Assembly: GCA_900167215.1 (NCBI GenBank)
Contig: FUZS01000012.1
Location: forward strand, 40,079 to 104,078
Direction: 5' to 3'
From: [Eubacterium] yurii
Lineage (GTDB): Bacteria > Bacillota > Clostridia > Peptostreptococcales > Filifactoraceae
DNA: 64,000 bases
Of this stretch, positions 1 to 8,862 are shown piece by piece. The notes under the pieces are model-generated. The model saw only the letters and a list, made by a program, of their open reading frames with translations. It had not been told where the DNA came from and searched no databases. The position numbers and the translations under genes are program-made. How positions within the stretch are numbered: position 1 is the first letter of the stretch; every line of letters begins with the position of its first letter.

Positions 1-136
1 GCTACAAGATCAGTCCATGTAGCAACAAAATAGTTTTTACAAACTGATTGAAGAATCCAAGCGTTTCTTATTTAAAAATATATTAGATTTTGTAGAATAT
101 GTTTTCGGGTTTAGAGTTTATAAGTACAAAATTATC

Positions 137-176
137 TATAGTATAGGCTAACAATAAAAAGTTAGCCTATACTATA
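137..176. terminator. Perfect 16-bp hairpin upstream of the TRAP genes
   Basis: Positions 137-152 are exactly complementary to 161-176 with an 8-base loop. There is no strong T-run on either side, so it may be a weak terminator of a gene left of the window or a transcript-end structure. The first 263 bases hold no convincing gene. Confidence 0.5.
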
Positions 177-263
177 AAATATCAGAAAATCGTAATCATT
201 ATATCTTATATGAAATTAAAAAATAAAATACTTATAAAATAAAATTAAAGTTGGGAGGATGTT

Positions 264-743
264 ATGAAGAAAGTAAATGAATATCTCGAAGAAATAATTC
301 TCGTAATATTACTGATTTGCATGACCTTAATCTTAGGCTTGCAAATTGTTTCAAGATATGTATTTAGAAACTCTCTTTCATGGTCGGAAGAGCTTGTAAG
401 ATATATGTTTGTATGGTCAACGTTTATAGGGGTACCATATTGTATCAAAAAAAGTACGTCTATCAAAGTCGATCAGTTTAGAAATTCAATGCCTGCAAGT
501 GTGCAAAAGGCGCTATCTTATATAGATAAATTGATAATGTTAATATTATTTTTAATAATGGCGGCATTTTCATGCGACATTGTGGCATCTTCGTTTGCAA
601 GCGGTCAGTCAAGTGCAGCTATAGGTATACCGTCTTGGCTAATTCAGATATCAGTTCCTATAGGCTCTGTACTTTCAATCATTAGAATAATTCAAAATGC
701 GATTGCCTTAAGTAAGGAATCGAAACAAGAAAAAGAAAATTAG
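264..743 (+). CDS. dctQ: TRAP transporter small permease (DctQ family)
   Basis: This 159-residue membrane protein is the small 4-helix subunit of a tripartite ATP-independent periplasmic (TRAP) transporter, which drives uptake of organic acids with an ion gradient. Hydrophobic segments lie near residues 10-30, 48-65, 85-107 and 125-147. The early WSEE...RYMFVWSTFIG stretch is the usual DctQ signature. A ribosome site (GGGAGG) precedes the ATG. The dctM gene follows after 9 bases and dctP after that, the classical order. The substrate is not readable from sequence; the adjacent shikimate dehydrogenase gene suggests a quinate/shikimate-type acid (inference). Confidence 0.9.
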   Translation: MKKVNEYLEEIILVILLICMTLILGLQIVSRYVFRNSLSWSEELVRYMFVWSTFIGVPYCIKKSTSIKVDQFRNSMPASVQKALSYIDKLIMLILFLIMAAFSCDIVASSFASGQSSAAIGIPSWLIQISVPIGSVLSIIRIIQNAIALSKESKQEKEN

Positions 744-752
744 GAGGTAATA

Positions 753-2042
753 ATGAGTGTAGCATCTTTATTTATAATATTTGCGATTCTTATTGTAATT
801 GCCGTACCTATAGGTATGATATTGGCAATACTCGGAATATTACCCAATTTGATAGATCCGTGGTTTCCTGCCGATCCTCAATATATAATAAGAGCGATGA
901 TTAACGGAGTAGATAGCTTTCCACTCTTGGCAGTACCGATGTTTGTACTTTCAGGAAATATAATGGCAGAAGGTAAGATTTCAAAAAAATTGTTTAACTT
1001 TTTTTCATATTTTGTAGCTGACAAAACAGCAGGACTGCCTATTGCAACAGTAATTACCTGCTTGTTCTACGGTGCAATATCAGGCTCAGGTCCTGCTACT
1101 ACAGCAGCAGTCGGAGCAATGACTATTCCTATAATGGTAAATCTTGGATATGACAAGGTGTTTTCTACATCACTTGTTGCAGTTGCAGGCGGACTTGGGG
1201 TTATTATTCCACCGTCAATCCCATTCATATTCTATGGTCAGGCGTCAGGTGTATCAGTTGCCAAGATGTTTATGGCAGGTATACTTCCAGGACTACTCAT
1301 AGGATTTTGTCTAATGGTCTATTCATGGTACTATTGCAAGAAACATGGAGAAGATAAGGAAAAGCTTGTAAGTTATAAAAATGAACTTAAAAAGATGGGT
1401 TTTGTAGGGCTTTTGAAAGATAGCTTTTGGGCTATACTTTGTCCGGTAATCATACTTGGAAGCATCTATGGAGGTATAGCATCACCGACAGAAGCAGCAG
1501 TAATTTCAGTATTTTACGCTTTGATAATTTCGCTTTTCATATATAAGTCACTCAAGGTGACAGACTTGTATAAGATACTTGTAGATTCTGTAAAGACTTA
1601 TACGACAATTATATTTATAATAGCTGCCGCTACAGGATTTGCAAGAATACTTACATTTATGAAGGTACCGACTTTGATTACTCAAGGTATAAGTTCTACT
1701 GTAAGCTCTAAGATTGCACTTTTGATTTTGATAAATGTAATCTTACTAATAGTAGGTATGTTTATGGATACTACACCTGCTATATTGATACTTACTCCTA
1801 TCTTAGTACCGTTGGTAAAGCAATACGGAGTAGATCCTATTCACTTTGGTATAATAATGGTGGTAAATCTTGCTATAGGTTTTGTAACACCGCCTCTTGG
1901 TGTCAACTTGTTTGTCGCCAGCTCTATAAGCTCTGTAAAGATAGAAGACATCATCAAAAAGGTTATACCTTTTATTGTGGCTTTTATAGTTGCGTTAATA
2001 TTAATCACTTTCATACCTCAGATAAGTCTGATATTACTGTAG
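753..2042 (+). CDS. dctM: TRAP transporter large permease (DctM family)
   Basis: At 429 residues this is full length for the DctM subunit, the roughly 12-helix ion-coupled channel of a TRAP transporter. Family features include the glycine-rich segment near residues 110-125 (GAISGSGPATTAAVGAM), the GVIIPPSIPFIFYG motif, a mid-protein SPTEAA loop and FVTPPLGVNLF near the C-terminus. It lies 9 bases after dctQ, behind AGGAGG, and 15 bases before the binding-protein gene. It looks intact, although the solute-binding partner downstream is interrupted by a stop. Confidence 0.93.
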   Translation: MSVASLFIIFAILIVIAVPIGMILAILGILPNLIDPWFPADPQYIIRAMINGVDSFPLLAVPMFVLSGNIMAEGKISKKLFNFFSYFVADKTAGLPIATVITCLFYGAISGSGPATTAAVGAMTIPIMVNLGYDKVFSTSLVAVAGGLGVIIPPSIPFIFYGQASGVSVAKMFMAGILPGLLIGFCLMVYSWYYCKKHGEDKEKLVSYKNELKKMGFVGLLKDSFWAILCPVIILGSIYGGIASPTEAAVISVFYALIISLFIYKSLKVTDLYKILVDSVKTYTTIIFIIAAATGFARILTFMKVPTLITQGISSTVSSKIALLILINVILLIVGMFMDTTPAILILTPILVPLVKQYGVDPIHFGIIMVVNLAIGFVTPPLGVNLFVASSISSVKIEDIIKKVIPFIVAFIVALILITFIPQISLILL

Positions 2043-2057
2043 TGGAGGGATGAGAAA

Positions 2058-3113
2058 ATGAAAAATAAATCGATGAAAAAAATATATAGCTTAGTCTTGC
2101 TTCTTGTTTGCATTACGACGCTCACAGCTTGTCTAAGTACAGAGGCAAGGAGAAAAAAAGTGGGAGAAAGGAACAAATATGAACTTTACCTTGCCCACGC
2201 ATCACAGACTGATACTGTAACAGACATATTTGCTATGAAATTTGCTGAGCTTGTGGAAGAAAAGAGCAAGGGAAGAATAGATATGAATGTTTATCCAAAC
2301 TCTCAACTTGGCGGTGATGTAGAGATAACAGAGGCAGTACAAAGAGGAAATATAACCTTTGTCGTTCAAACTACAGCTCCTCAGGTACCCTTTGTACCGG
2401 AAGTGGCGATATTTGATGCACCTATGGCGTTTAAAAATCTGAAGATTGCAAGAATGGTCTTGGACGGAGAGTTGCAGGAAAAACTCAAAAAATACTATGA
2501 ACAAAAACATCTTAGATTGCTTGGATATGCAGATTAGGGATATAGAGTAATGTCATCTAATAAAGAGGTAAAAAACATTGACGACCTAAAGGGGATAAAA
2601 ATTCGTACAATGGAAAATTCAAACCACATAGCCTTATGGAAGTCGTCAGGTGCAAATCCTACACCTATGGCATGGGCTGAGGTATATGTAGGTCTGCAAC
2701 AAAAGACTATAGATGCACAGGAAAATCCTATAGAAACGATAGTTGCAAGTAAGGTCTATGAACAACAAAAATATGTAGTTCAAACAAACCACATACTTCA
2801 TACTCTTTCACTCGTTGGCTCACCGGCTGTACTTGATGATTTGCCTAAGGATTTGCAAGATGTAATACAAGAGGCTGCAGACGAGGCAAAGGTATACGCA
2901 AGGGCTCAAACTGATGAGAGAAGTGATGGAAGAATCAAAATATTAAAGGATAATGATGTTGTCATTCTTGATTATAATGATGATTTGTTCACACAAATGA
3001 GAGACGCCACTAAGGGAGTATGGACTACAATAGAAAATAAAATAGGCAAGGAACTTGTAGACGTGCTTAGAAGTGAAATTGACAGGGCGGAAAAAGAAAC
3101 AGGAGTAAATTAA
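2058..3113 (+). pseudogene. dctP: TRAP solute-binding protein (DctP) interrupted by in-frame TAG
   Basis: This encodes an extracellular solute receptor lipoprotein of a TRAP system, with signal peptide and lipobox ending at Cys25 (LTAC). The reading frame is broken at 2535-2537 by a TAG between GYAD and GYRVMSSNKEV. Both halves are in the same frame, and joined they give the normal 350-residue DctP fold with IDDLKGIKIRTMEN and AWAEVYVGLQQKTIDAQENP at the expected places. No frameshift is needed. It is a single-codon nonsense change, natural read-through, or a sequencing error. A second piece could restart at the ATG at 2550, but would lack the N-terminal lobe and lipid anchor. The gene ends one base before aroE. 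Confidence 0.85.
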
Positions 3114-3114
3114 A

Positions 3115-3981
3115 ATGGCTAACAGAATACAAGGAACAACAAGACTGATAGGATTAATCGGAACACCGATAAAACACTCTCGTTCACCACACATGCACAA
3201 CAGTGCTTTTGAAAAGACGGGACAAGACTATGCCTATCTCTGCCTTGAAGTAGGCAAAGAAGGGCTTAAGCAAGCACTTGAAGCACTAAAACTATTTAAT
3301 GCTAAAGGATCAAATATTACCTTCCCAAACAAACAAGAGGTAATTCAATATCTTGATGAAATCTCAGAAGATGCCAAAATAATCGGCTCTGTAAATACAA
3401 TAACTATAGATGACGAAACGAAGAAGATAAAAGGATATAATACTGACGGAAGAGGCTTTGTAGCATCAATAGAGGAGCTTAAAATAGACTATAAGGGAAA
3501 AAAAGTCGTATTGCTTGGAGTAGGCGGAGCAGGAAGAGCGATAGCTATACAATTAGCGTATGAGGGAGTAGGAGAGCTCATTATAAAAGATATTGATGAA
3601 GCATTAATGAAAGAAGTAAAAGAAACTATAAACAAAGGAATTCCAAATTGTAAGGTGAAACTTATAATTGATGAGGACGCTTTAAAGGAAGAATTAAAAG
3701 ATGCTGTACTTCTTATAAATGCTACTCCACTTGGCATGAAGGGTAGAGTCGATATGTGCGCCATATCATCATCAGATGTACTTAATAACACAAAGGCTTT
3801 TGTGTATGACATAGTCTATGAGCCAAGAGAAACAAAACTTATGAAATATGCCAAAGAAAAGGGACTTCAAACTACAAACGGTATAAATATGATGCTTTGG
3901 CAAGGTGCATTGGCATATAAGATATGGCTTGGAGTAGATATGCCAATAGACTATGTGAGAGGCGAACTGTTTGAAGGATAA
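3115..3981 (+). CDS. aroE: Shikimate/quinate dehydrogenase (AroE/YdiB family)
   Basis: At 288 residues it is a full-length member of the family that reduces 3-dehydroshikimate or oxidises shikimate/quinate. Visible residues are SRSPHMHN (substrate loop, 23-29), catalytic Lys73 in NITFPNK, GSVNTI, Asp111 in YNTDGRGF, and the Rossmann motif GVGGAGRA (135-142). After the second Rossmann strand an acidic residue (IIKDID, Asp159) replaces the basic NADP-binding pair of biosynthetic AroE, suggesting NAD use and a catabolic role (inference). It starts one base after the dctP stop, so it is co-transcribed with the TRAP genes rather than with other aro genes. Confidence 0.85.
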   Translation: MANRIQGTTRLIGLIGTPIKHSRSPHMHNSAFEKTGQDYAYLCLEVGKEGLKQALEALKLFNAKGSNITFPNKQEVIQYLDEISEDAKIIGSVNTITIDDETKKIKGYNTDGRGFVASIEELKIDYKGKKVVLLGVGGAGRAIAIQLAYEGVGELIIKDIDEALMKEVKETINKGIPNCKVKLIIDEDALKEELKDAVLLINATPLGMKGRVDMCAISSSDVLNNTKAFVYDIVYEPRETKLMKYAKEKGLQTTNGINMMLWQGALAYKIWLGVDMPIDYVRGELFEG

Positions 3982-4016
3982 AAGGATGTAATATAAATAA
4001 TATAGATATAAAAAAG

Positions 4017-4043
4017 GGCGTATGATTTTAAAAATTATACGCC
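4017..4043. terminator. Hairpin after aroE
   Basis: A 13-bp stem (GGCGTATGATTTT with AAAATTATACGCC, one G-U pair) follows the aroE stop by 36 bases. The run of A before and lack of T after make it a better terminator for the minus strand, but it probably marks the end of the dct-aroE transcript. Confidence 0.5.
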
Positions 4044-4152
4044 AAACTATTACACATACTAATACTAATCACCTTTTATAAAATCAAGTAGTTATTTTAA
4101 ATGCCTTTATACATCGTAGAAATTTTCAATAAATTTTTTGCAACTTAACTAA

Positions 4153-4177
4153 ATGGCTTTTTAACAGGTTTTTAGTA
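4153..4177 (-). repeat. 25-bp dispersed repeat core (family C)
   Basis: This is an exact reverse-complement match, 25 of 25 bases, to 40285-40309, and matches 19017-19041 at 23 of 25. It begins TACTAAAAACCTG and ends AAAAAGCCAT in the repeat's own orientation. Confidence 0.8.
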
Positions 4178-4215
4178 TAAATCTGTATTATCCATAGATT
4201 AAACAGATAATAGTA
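4178..4215 (+). repeat. Right end of a 132-bp-type MITE (fragment)
   Basis: The bases TTATCCATAGATTAAACAG followed by ATAATAGTA match the right terminus of the elements at 32834-32960 and, reversed, 8716-8841. The left part is not recognisable, perhaps replaced by the adjoining family C sequence. Confidence 0.6.
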
Positions 4216-4362
4216 TAATGTACACACAATATAATTCAATAATCCTCAAGATTTTAATTTATTATTAGATATTTATAAAGCATTGTGAATTATTCTGAAA
4301 TTGAAAATGAAATGATATTTGTTAAGTATGATAATTATTAATTTGAAAAAGAAGGTGATGAT

Positions 4363-5187
4363 ATGAATTTTGAGTTTTCTCTGGCTCAGCTTACTGTACT
4401 CAACACATCTCCGATAGAGATATCAAAGATTGCTCATGAATGTGGCTACGACTATGTAAGCTTAAGACAGATATATATGAATTTACCTGATGAACAAAGA
4501 TTTGAATTAATTAAAGATAAAAAAATGTTCAATGAATTGAAAGTCTATTTAAATGATACAGGGTTAAAAGTGCTTGACATGGAACTTGCAAGGATATATG
4601 ACGGTGTAAATGTTAAGGATTACGAGCCAATATTTGAACTTAGTGCAAATCTTGGAGTAAGAAATATATTAAGTTCGATATGGACAAATGAAAAATCATA
4701 TTATATAGAGCAATTTAATATCTTATGCGAATTGGCTAAACAGTATAATTTGGATGTCAACTTGGAGTATGTGCCAATTGCAGGAGTAAATACTATGGCA
4801 AAAGCGCTTGAAGTCATAGAAACTGTAAAAACTGAAAATGCAAGACTGCTTGTTGATATGCATCATTTTCATCGTGCCAAGGATTCGGTAGAAGAACTAA
4901 AAAAAGTCCCGGATAAATATTTTAACTTTGTACATCTCTGCGATGCTTGTAAGGAGATACCAAGCGACATTGAAGAGATGAAGAGGATAATGAGACAGGA
5001 AAGACTATATGTGGGAGAGGGCGGAATAGATATAAGAGATATTTTAAACGCTATTCCTATAGTTCCATATTCCATAGAGCTTCCTAATAAGGCACAGGTA
5101 GATAAAAACGGTTATGCTGCTCATGCAAAGAAATGTCTTGAAACGGCAAAAAAATATGTAAATGAATATGTGAAAGGCAGAAAATAG
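4363..5187 (+). CDS. Metal-dependent TIM-barrel isomerase/dehydratase (AP_endonuc_2 fold)
   Basis: This 274-residue protein has the sugar-phosphate isomerase/epimerase fold. Four residues sit where this fold binds its divalent metal: Glu135 (NLEYVPI), Asp165 (LVDMHHFHRA), His191 (FVHLCD) and Glu239 (SIELPN). Family members include xylose-isomerase-like enzymes, IolE and 3-dehydroshikimate dehydratase. Length, ligand spacing and position near a TRAP/shikimate-dehydrogenase operon make a 3-dehydroshikimate dehydratase attractive, but this is inference; it is separated from aroE by 381 bp and has its own ribosome site. A generic sugar epimerase is the main alternative. Confidence 0.75.
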   Translation: MNFEFSLAQLTVLNTSPIEISKIAHECGYDYVSLRQIYMNLPDEQRFELIKDKKMFNELKVYLNDTGLKVLDMELARIYDGVNVKDYEPIFELSANLGVRNILSSIWTNEKSYYIEQFNILCELAKQYNLDVNLEYVPIAGVNTMAKALEVIETVKTENARLLVDMHHFHRAKDSVEELKKVPDKYFNFVHLCDACKEIPSDIEEMKRIMRQERLYVGEGGIDIRDILNAIPIVPYSIELPNKAQVDKNGYAAHAKKCLETAKKYVNEYVKGRK

Positions 5188-5359
5188 TGGAAAGCTGAAT
5201 ATTTATAAAAAACCTAAATTAATATAAATTTGTAATGATAAAGTAAAATAAATTATTATGATTTATAAAGAAAAAAGTAGTAAAATATAATATAATAAAT
5301 TTGTTTAGAGTGTATATTCAAATAATATTTTTTAGTTTTTTATGAAAGGAAGTTTTTCT

Positions 5360-6178
5360 ATGAAGAAAATAGGAGTAATAATCTTCGGATTATTGATTAC
5401 ATCATTTTTAAACAATCAATGTTCAGCGGCAAACCATAATGACATTACATTAATAATTAATGGTAAGAGAGTTGTTCTTGAGCAAAATATAATAATTGAA
5501 AATGGAAGGGTGCTTGTGCCTTACTCTTTGATAGCAAAAGATTTGGGAGCAGTAAGCAACTGGGACAGCAGTACAAAAAAAGTAAGTGTAAAGGTAGATG
5601 GAAAACTAATAGAGATAAAAATAGGTAATAAGACAGCAATGATAAACGGTAAGACGGTGGAACTTGATGTGCCGCCTATGATAAGAAATGACAGGACTAT
5701 GATACCACTTAGATTTGTGGCTGAAAGTTTGGATTACAATGTTGATTATGATAAGGAAAAGAGGGAAGTATCATTGACTCCGATTTTGAATGGATTTAGT
5801 GAAAGTGGTGTTGTAAATTTTGAAGACATCACGTATAAGCGTGATAAATATCCATTCTTGAAAGAATACTATGAGGCACGAAGAAAAGGAAATTTTTCCA
5901 CTGCTATAAATAAAGAAGGATATACTTATGCTGTAGTAGATTATGGTACAAGAAGCACTGGGGGTTATTCAGTGAAAATAGAAAGCATTAAACTGCTTGA
6001 TGATGGGAAGATTCATATTAAATCAGCGCTAAATTCTCCTCCACAAGGAGCTATTGTTACATTGGCTATTACTTATCCAAAAGCGATAATAAAATTTGCT
6101 AATCCTACAAACATACCTGTAATCTTTGATATTCAAGAAAATAATGGTATGCCTGACTTGTCTTCTGATTTAAAATAA
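5360..6178 (+). CDS. Secreted stalk-domain protein with PrcB-like C-terminus
   Basis: The ATG at 5360 is chosen because AAAGGAAG sits just before it; an upstream in-frame ATG at 5342 lacks such a site. A signal peptide (about 1-23, ending CSA) is followed by a copper-amine-oxidase-N-like stalk domain with its usual LIINGKRV, RVLVPYSLIAKDLGA and RTMIPLRFVAESLDYNV pieces. The C-terminal segment YAVVDYGTRSTGGYSVKIES resembles the PrcB C-terminal domain. The protein is probably surface-attached in the wall. Specific function is unknown. The same stalk domain occurs at the end of the 5'-nucleotidase at 51.7 kb. Confidence 0.8.
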   Translation: MKKIGVIIFGLLITSFLNNQCSAANHNDITLIINGKRVVLEQNIIIENGRVLVPYSLIAKDLGAVSNWDSSTKKVSVKVDGKLIEIKIGNKTAMINGKTVELDVPPMIRNDRTMIPLRFVAESLDYNVDYDKEKREVSLTPILNGFSESGVVNFEDITYKRDKYPFLKEYYEARRKGNFSTAINKEGYTYAVVDYGTRSTGGYSVKIESIKLLDDGKIHIKSALNSPPQGAIVTLAITYPKAIIKFANPTNIPVIFDIQENNGMPDLSSDLK

Positions 6179-6610
6179 AGTTCTCGGAATTATAAACATA
6201 AAACAGCTTCTTATCCTCAACCTGTCGATTAATCTATTATCAAATGTAGTAAAATAATGTATATGGTATGTCTTTATCATATATAATGTTTTTTTATTCT
6301 AAACGTAAATTAAATTGTGGATATTTTTATCTTTTTACAATTCTTTGAAAAGTTAAAATTTATGACAATCAAGGAAAATCTCTATATTTTTATCAATGAA
6401 TGAATAAAAAAATATTAGTATTTGTTAGATGTGTTGCTTTAAAATATTGTTGTTAAATAAGAGGGGTATTAGATTTTTTCAAGTTGATACTTATTAAATA
6501 ATATATATATTAATTTTTGTATGAAATTTCGAGTAGAAATTAAAATATATTGAAAATTTTAATATTCTTAAATGGATGTTTGTGTAAATATGAATAGAAA
6601 GGAAGATATT
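6179..6610. other. Intergenic, 432 bp, no gene seen
   Basis: AT-rich sequence without a convincing coding frame or strong terminator. The last 40 bases hold an in-frame upstream ATG (6572), but the AAAGGAAG site places translation at 6611. Confidence 0.6.
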
Positions 6611-7555
6611 ATGAAGTTGGTTGAAAAGGTAAGACTTTGTGAAGTGGGACTAAGAGATGGACTGCAAAATGAAAAGAGAATTTTAGAAACAAAAGATAAG
6701 CTGGAATTACTTGATTTGGTAGGCCAATCAGGATTTAAGATAATAGAACCGGGTTCTTTTGTAAGTCCGAAAAACGTACCTCAAATGGCAGATACTGACG
6801 AACTTTACAAAAAAGGAAAGTTATACGACGGTGTGGAATACAGAGCCTTGGTTGCAAACTTAAAGGGAGTACAAAGAGGAATAGATTGTGGTTGTAAAAA
6901 GGTAAAACTTAACGTTTCAGCAAGTAGAGCCCATAACCTTGCTAATCTTAATATGACTCCTGAACAAAGCGTCGCAGGATTTAGAGACTGTGTTGATTTG
7001 GCACATAAGAACAACATCGAAATTTCAGGTTCTATTTCAATGCCCTTCGGCTCTCCATGGGATAAGACTATACCGATAGAAGATGTGAAATCTATTGTGG
7101 AAGCGTATCTTAACGTAGGAATAGATGAGATATCGCTTTCTGATGCAGCAGGAGTTGCATATCCTACACAGGTATATGAAATGGCAGTAAAGATGAGAGC
7201 AGACTATCCTAAGGTAAGGTGGGTATTGCACTTCCATAATACGAGAGGGCTTGGTATAGCAAATATAATTGCAGGAATGCAAGCAGGATTTGACACCTTT
7301 GACACTTCTTTTGCAGGACTTGGAGGATGCCCGTTTGTACCAGGAGCGGCAGGTAATGTATCTACTGAAGATGTAGTGCATTTGATGGATCAGATGGGAG
7401 TATATACAGGTATAGATATAGACAAGGTAATAGAAATAGGTAAAAAAGTCAGAGACTTGACAGGAAATCAAAACGGAAGTTACATCCTCAATGCCGGAAA
7501 GGCAAGTGACTTGGTCAGAGAACTGCCTACGGGACAGAAAAAATACACTAAATAA
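6611..7555 (+). CDS. HMG-CoA-lyase-like enzyme (DRE-TIM superfamily)
   Basis: This 314-residue protein belongs to the DRE-TIM metallolyases, which cleave or form C-C bonds next to a carboxylate or CoA thioester. It shows GLRDGLQNE near the N-terminus (metal Asp), LHFHNTRGLG (metal histidines) and GGCPFVPGAAGN, matching the catalytic-Cys glycine-rich loop of 3-hydroxy-3-methylglutaryl-CoA lyase. Start 6611 is preferred because AAAGGAAG precedes it. It is followed after 45 bp by an isocitrate-lyase-like gene, so both probably act in one degradative route. The true substrate could be HMG-CoA or another 3-hydroxyacyl-CoA. Confidence 0.8.
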   Translation: MKLVEKVRLCEVGLRDGLQNEKRILETKDKLELLDLVGQSGFKIIEPGSFVSPKNVPQMADTDELYKKGKLYDGVEYRALVANLKGVQRGIDCGCKKVKLNVSASRAHNLANLNMTPEQSVAGFRDCVDLAHKNNIEISGSISMPFGSPWDKTIPIEDVKSIVEAYLNVGIDEISLSDAAGVAYPTQVYEMAVKMRADYPKVRWVLHFHNTRGLGIANIIAGMQAGFDTFDTSFAGLGGCPFVPGAAGNVSTEDVVHLMDQMGVYTGIDIDKVIEIGKKVRDLTGNQNGSYILNAGKASDLVRELPTGQKKYTK

Positions 7556-7600
7556 AAATAAACATCTATAGAAGACTTACTTAAAAAAAGAGGGATAAAG

Positions 7601-8458
7601 ATGATAAAGACTAAAAAATTAAGAGATTTGATAAATGGTGATAAGGTGGTAGTAGCACCTTGTGCATATGACGCTTTATCTGCAAGAGCGATAGAATTTA
7701 TGGGCTTTGAGCTTGCAGCTACAACAGGATTTGGAATGCACGGAACAATACTTGGAGTACCTGATAACGGACTGCTTACATTTACAGAAATGGTAAGAAT
7801 GTGCAGGAATATGGCTGCGGCTGTTAAGATACCTATGATGGCGGATGCAGAAGGTGGATATGGAAATGCAATCAATACCTATAGGACAGTAGTAGAATTT
7901 CAAAATTCAGGAATAGCCGGACTTTTCATCGAGGATCAGGAACTTCCTCCAAACTGTCCATATATTAAAGGCACAAAACTTATAAGAACACAAGAGATGA
8001 TAGGCAAGATAAAGGCAGCTGTAGAAGCGAGAAAAGATGAAAACTTTGTAATAGTGGCTCGTACAGATGCACCGTTTGAAGAGGCGATAGAAAGGCTGAA
8101 CGCCTACGCAGAGGCAGGAGCCGATATGGTAAAGCCTATGCCGAGAAACAAAAAAGAACTTGAAGAATTTCCAAAATATCTCAAAGCACCTATACATCTT
8201 GGTTTTACCTATGGAAAGGAAACAACACTTGGAGTAACGGCTCAAGATTGCGGAAAGATGGGATACAAGATAGTGACTTTTCCATTTGCAGAGTTGATGG
8301 CAAGTGCGACAGCAATGCTCAAGATTTTGAGAGAAATCAAGGAAAAAGGTACAGATGAGTCTTTCTATAAAGATTTGATAAAATTCGATGACTATCTCAA
8401 ACTTGTAAATATAGATACTTACAATGAATTAGATAGAAAGTATATGCTTGATATATAA
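7601..8458 (+). CDS. Isocitrate lyase/PEP-mutase family lyase with altered active-site loop
   Basis: The 285-residue length and ADAEGGYGN (81-89, Mg site), LFIEDQ (108-113) and VARTDA (152-157) motifs place it in the PEP mutase/isocitrate lyase family, which includes methylisocitrate lyase, dimethylmalate lyase and oxaloacetate decarboxylases. The mobile catalytic loop, usually K(K/R)CGH in lyases, reads PNCPY here: Cys119 is kept but Gly-His is replaced. The substrate is therefore probably neither isocitrate nor methylisocitrate. A GAGGG ribosome site precedes the ATG, and it appears co-transcribed with the HMG-CoA-lyase-like gene. Confidence 0.82.
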   Translation: MIKTKKLRDLINGDKVVVAPCAYDALSARAIEFMGFELAATTGFGMHGTILGVPDNGLLTFTEMVRMCRNMAAAVKIPMMADAEGGYGNAINTYRTVVEFQNSGIAGLFIEDQELPPNCPYIKGTKLIRTQEMIGKIKAAVEARKDENFVIVARTDAPFEEAIERLNAYAEAGADMVKPMPRNKKELEEFPKYLKAPIHLGFTYGKETTLGVTAQDCGKMGYKIVTFPFAELMASATAMLKILREIKEKGTDESFYKDLIKFDDYLKLVNIDTYNELDRKYMLDI

Positions 8459-8540
8459 AACTTAAGAAAATACAGAGGTTAGTTAAATAAGCAAACAAAT
8501 ATGTTGTATATTCTAATAATTAAAATTGATAGAATTATAA

Positions 8541-8638
8541 TACTAAACCTATTAGATAGACCTTAGTAAATTAAAACTTGTTTGAAAAAAGGCTGTATTT
8601 AATAAAATGAACTATTATATTCAAAATGTTGTTTAGTA
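8541..8638. repeat. 98-bp inverted-repeat element
   Basis: TACTAAAC at 8541-8548 is matched by GTTTAGTA at 8631-8638. The ends resemble those of the 132-bp MITE family, but the interior is different. It lies between the lyase gene and a terminator, and no coding capacity is seen. Confidence 0.45.
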
Positions 8639-8663
8639 TTAAAGCTAATTAGTATAATTAAAC

Positions 8664-8699
8664 AAAGGGTGATTGGAGAAATCCAGCCACCTTTTTTTT
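8664..8699 (+). terminator. Intrinsic terminator left of the HTH module
   Basis: The stem AAAGGGTGATTGGA pairs with TCCAGCCACCTTT (wobble pairs and one mismatch) and is followed by a run of T. It shares 17 identical bases with the terminator at 9602-9636 on the other side of the small gene cluster. Confidence 0.75.
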
Positions 8700-8715
8700 G
8701 CAAAAAAAGTATTTA

Positions 8716-8841
8716 TACTATTATCTATTTAATCTGTGGATAACCTTTATCAGTAGTTATTTAAAAATATAGAATATGATGTATGAATTTATTATAAATG
8801 CACTGAAAATCTTTTATCTATTAATTTATTAGATTTTAGTA
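8716..8841 (-). repeat. MITE family A copy (126 bp, inverted)
   Basis: The left end TACTATTATCTATTTAATC and the right end TTATTAGATTTTAGTA are reverse-oriented versions of the 132-bp family (right end and left end respectively). It lies directly upstream of the module promoter. The whole 8459-8862 interval has no gene. Confidence 0.7.
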
Positions 8842-8862
8842 CCAATAATATAATTTTTAATA

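Larger units (their letters stand above)
3982..4362. other. Intergenic region with hairpin and repeat fragments
   Basis: No gene is seen. The stretch holds a hairpin at 4017-4043, a 25-bp repeat core at 4153-4177 and the right end of a 132-bp-type element ending near 4215. The AGAAGGTGATG ribosome site of the next gene closes it. Confidence 0.7.

Noticed and set aside
4017..4043. Attenuator or riboswitch before the TIM-barrel gene
   Set aside because: The hairpin is close to the aroE stop and over 300 bp from the next gene, so it is better read as a transcript end.
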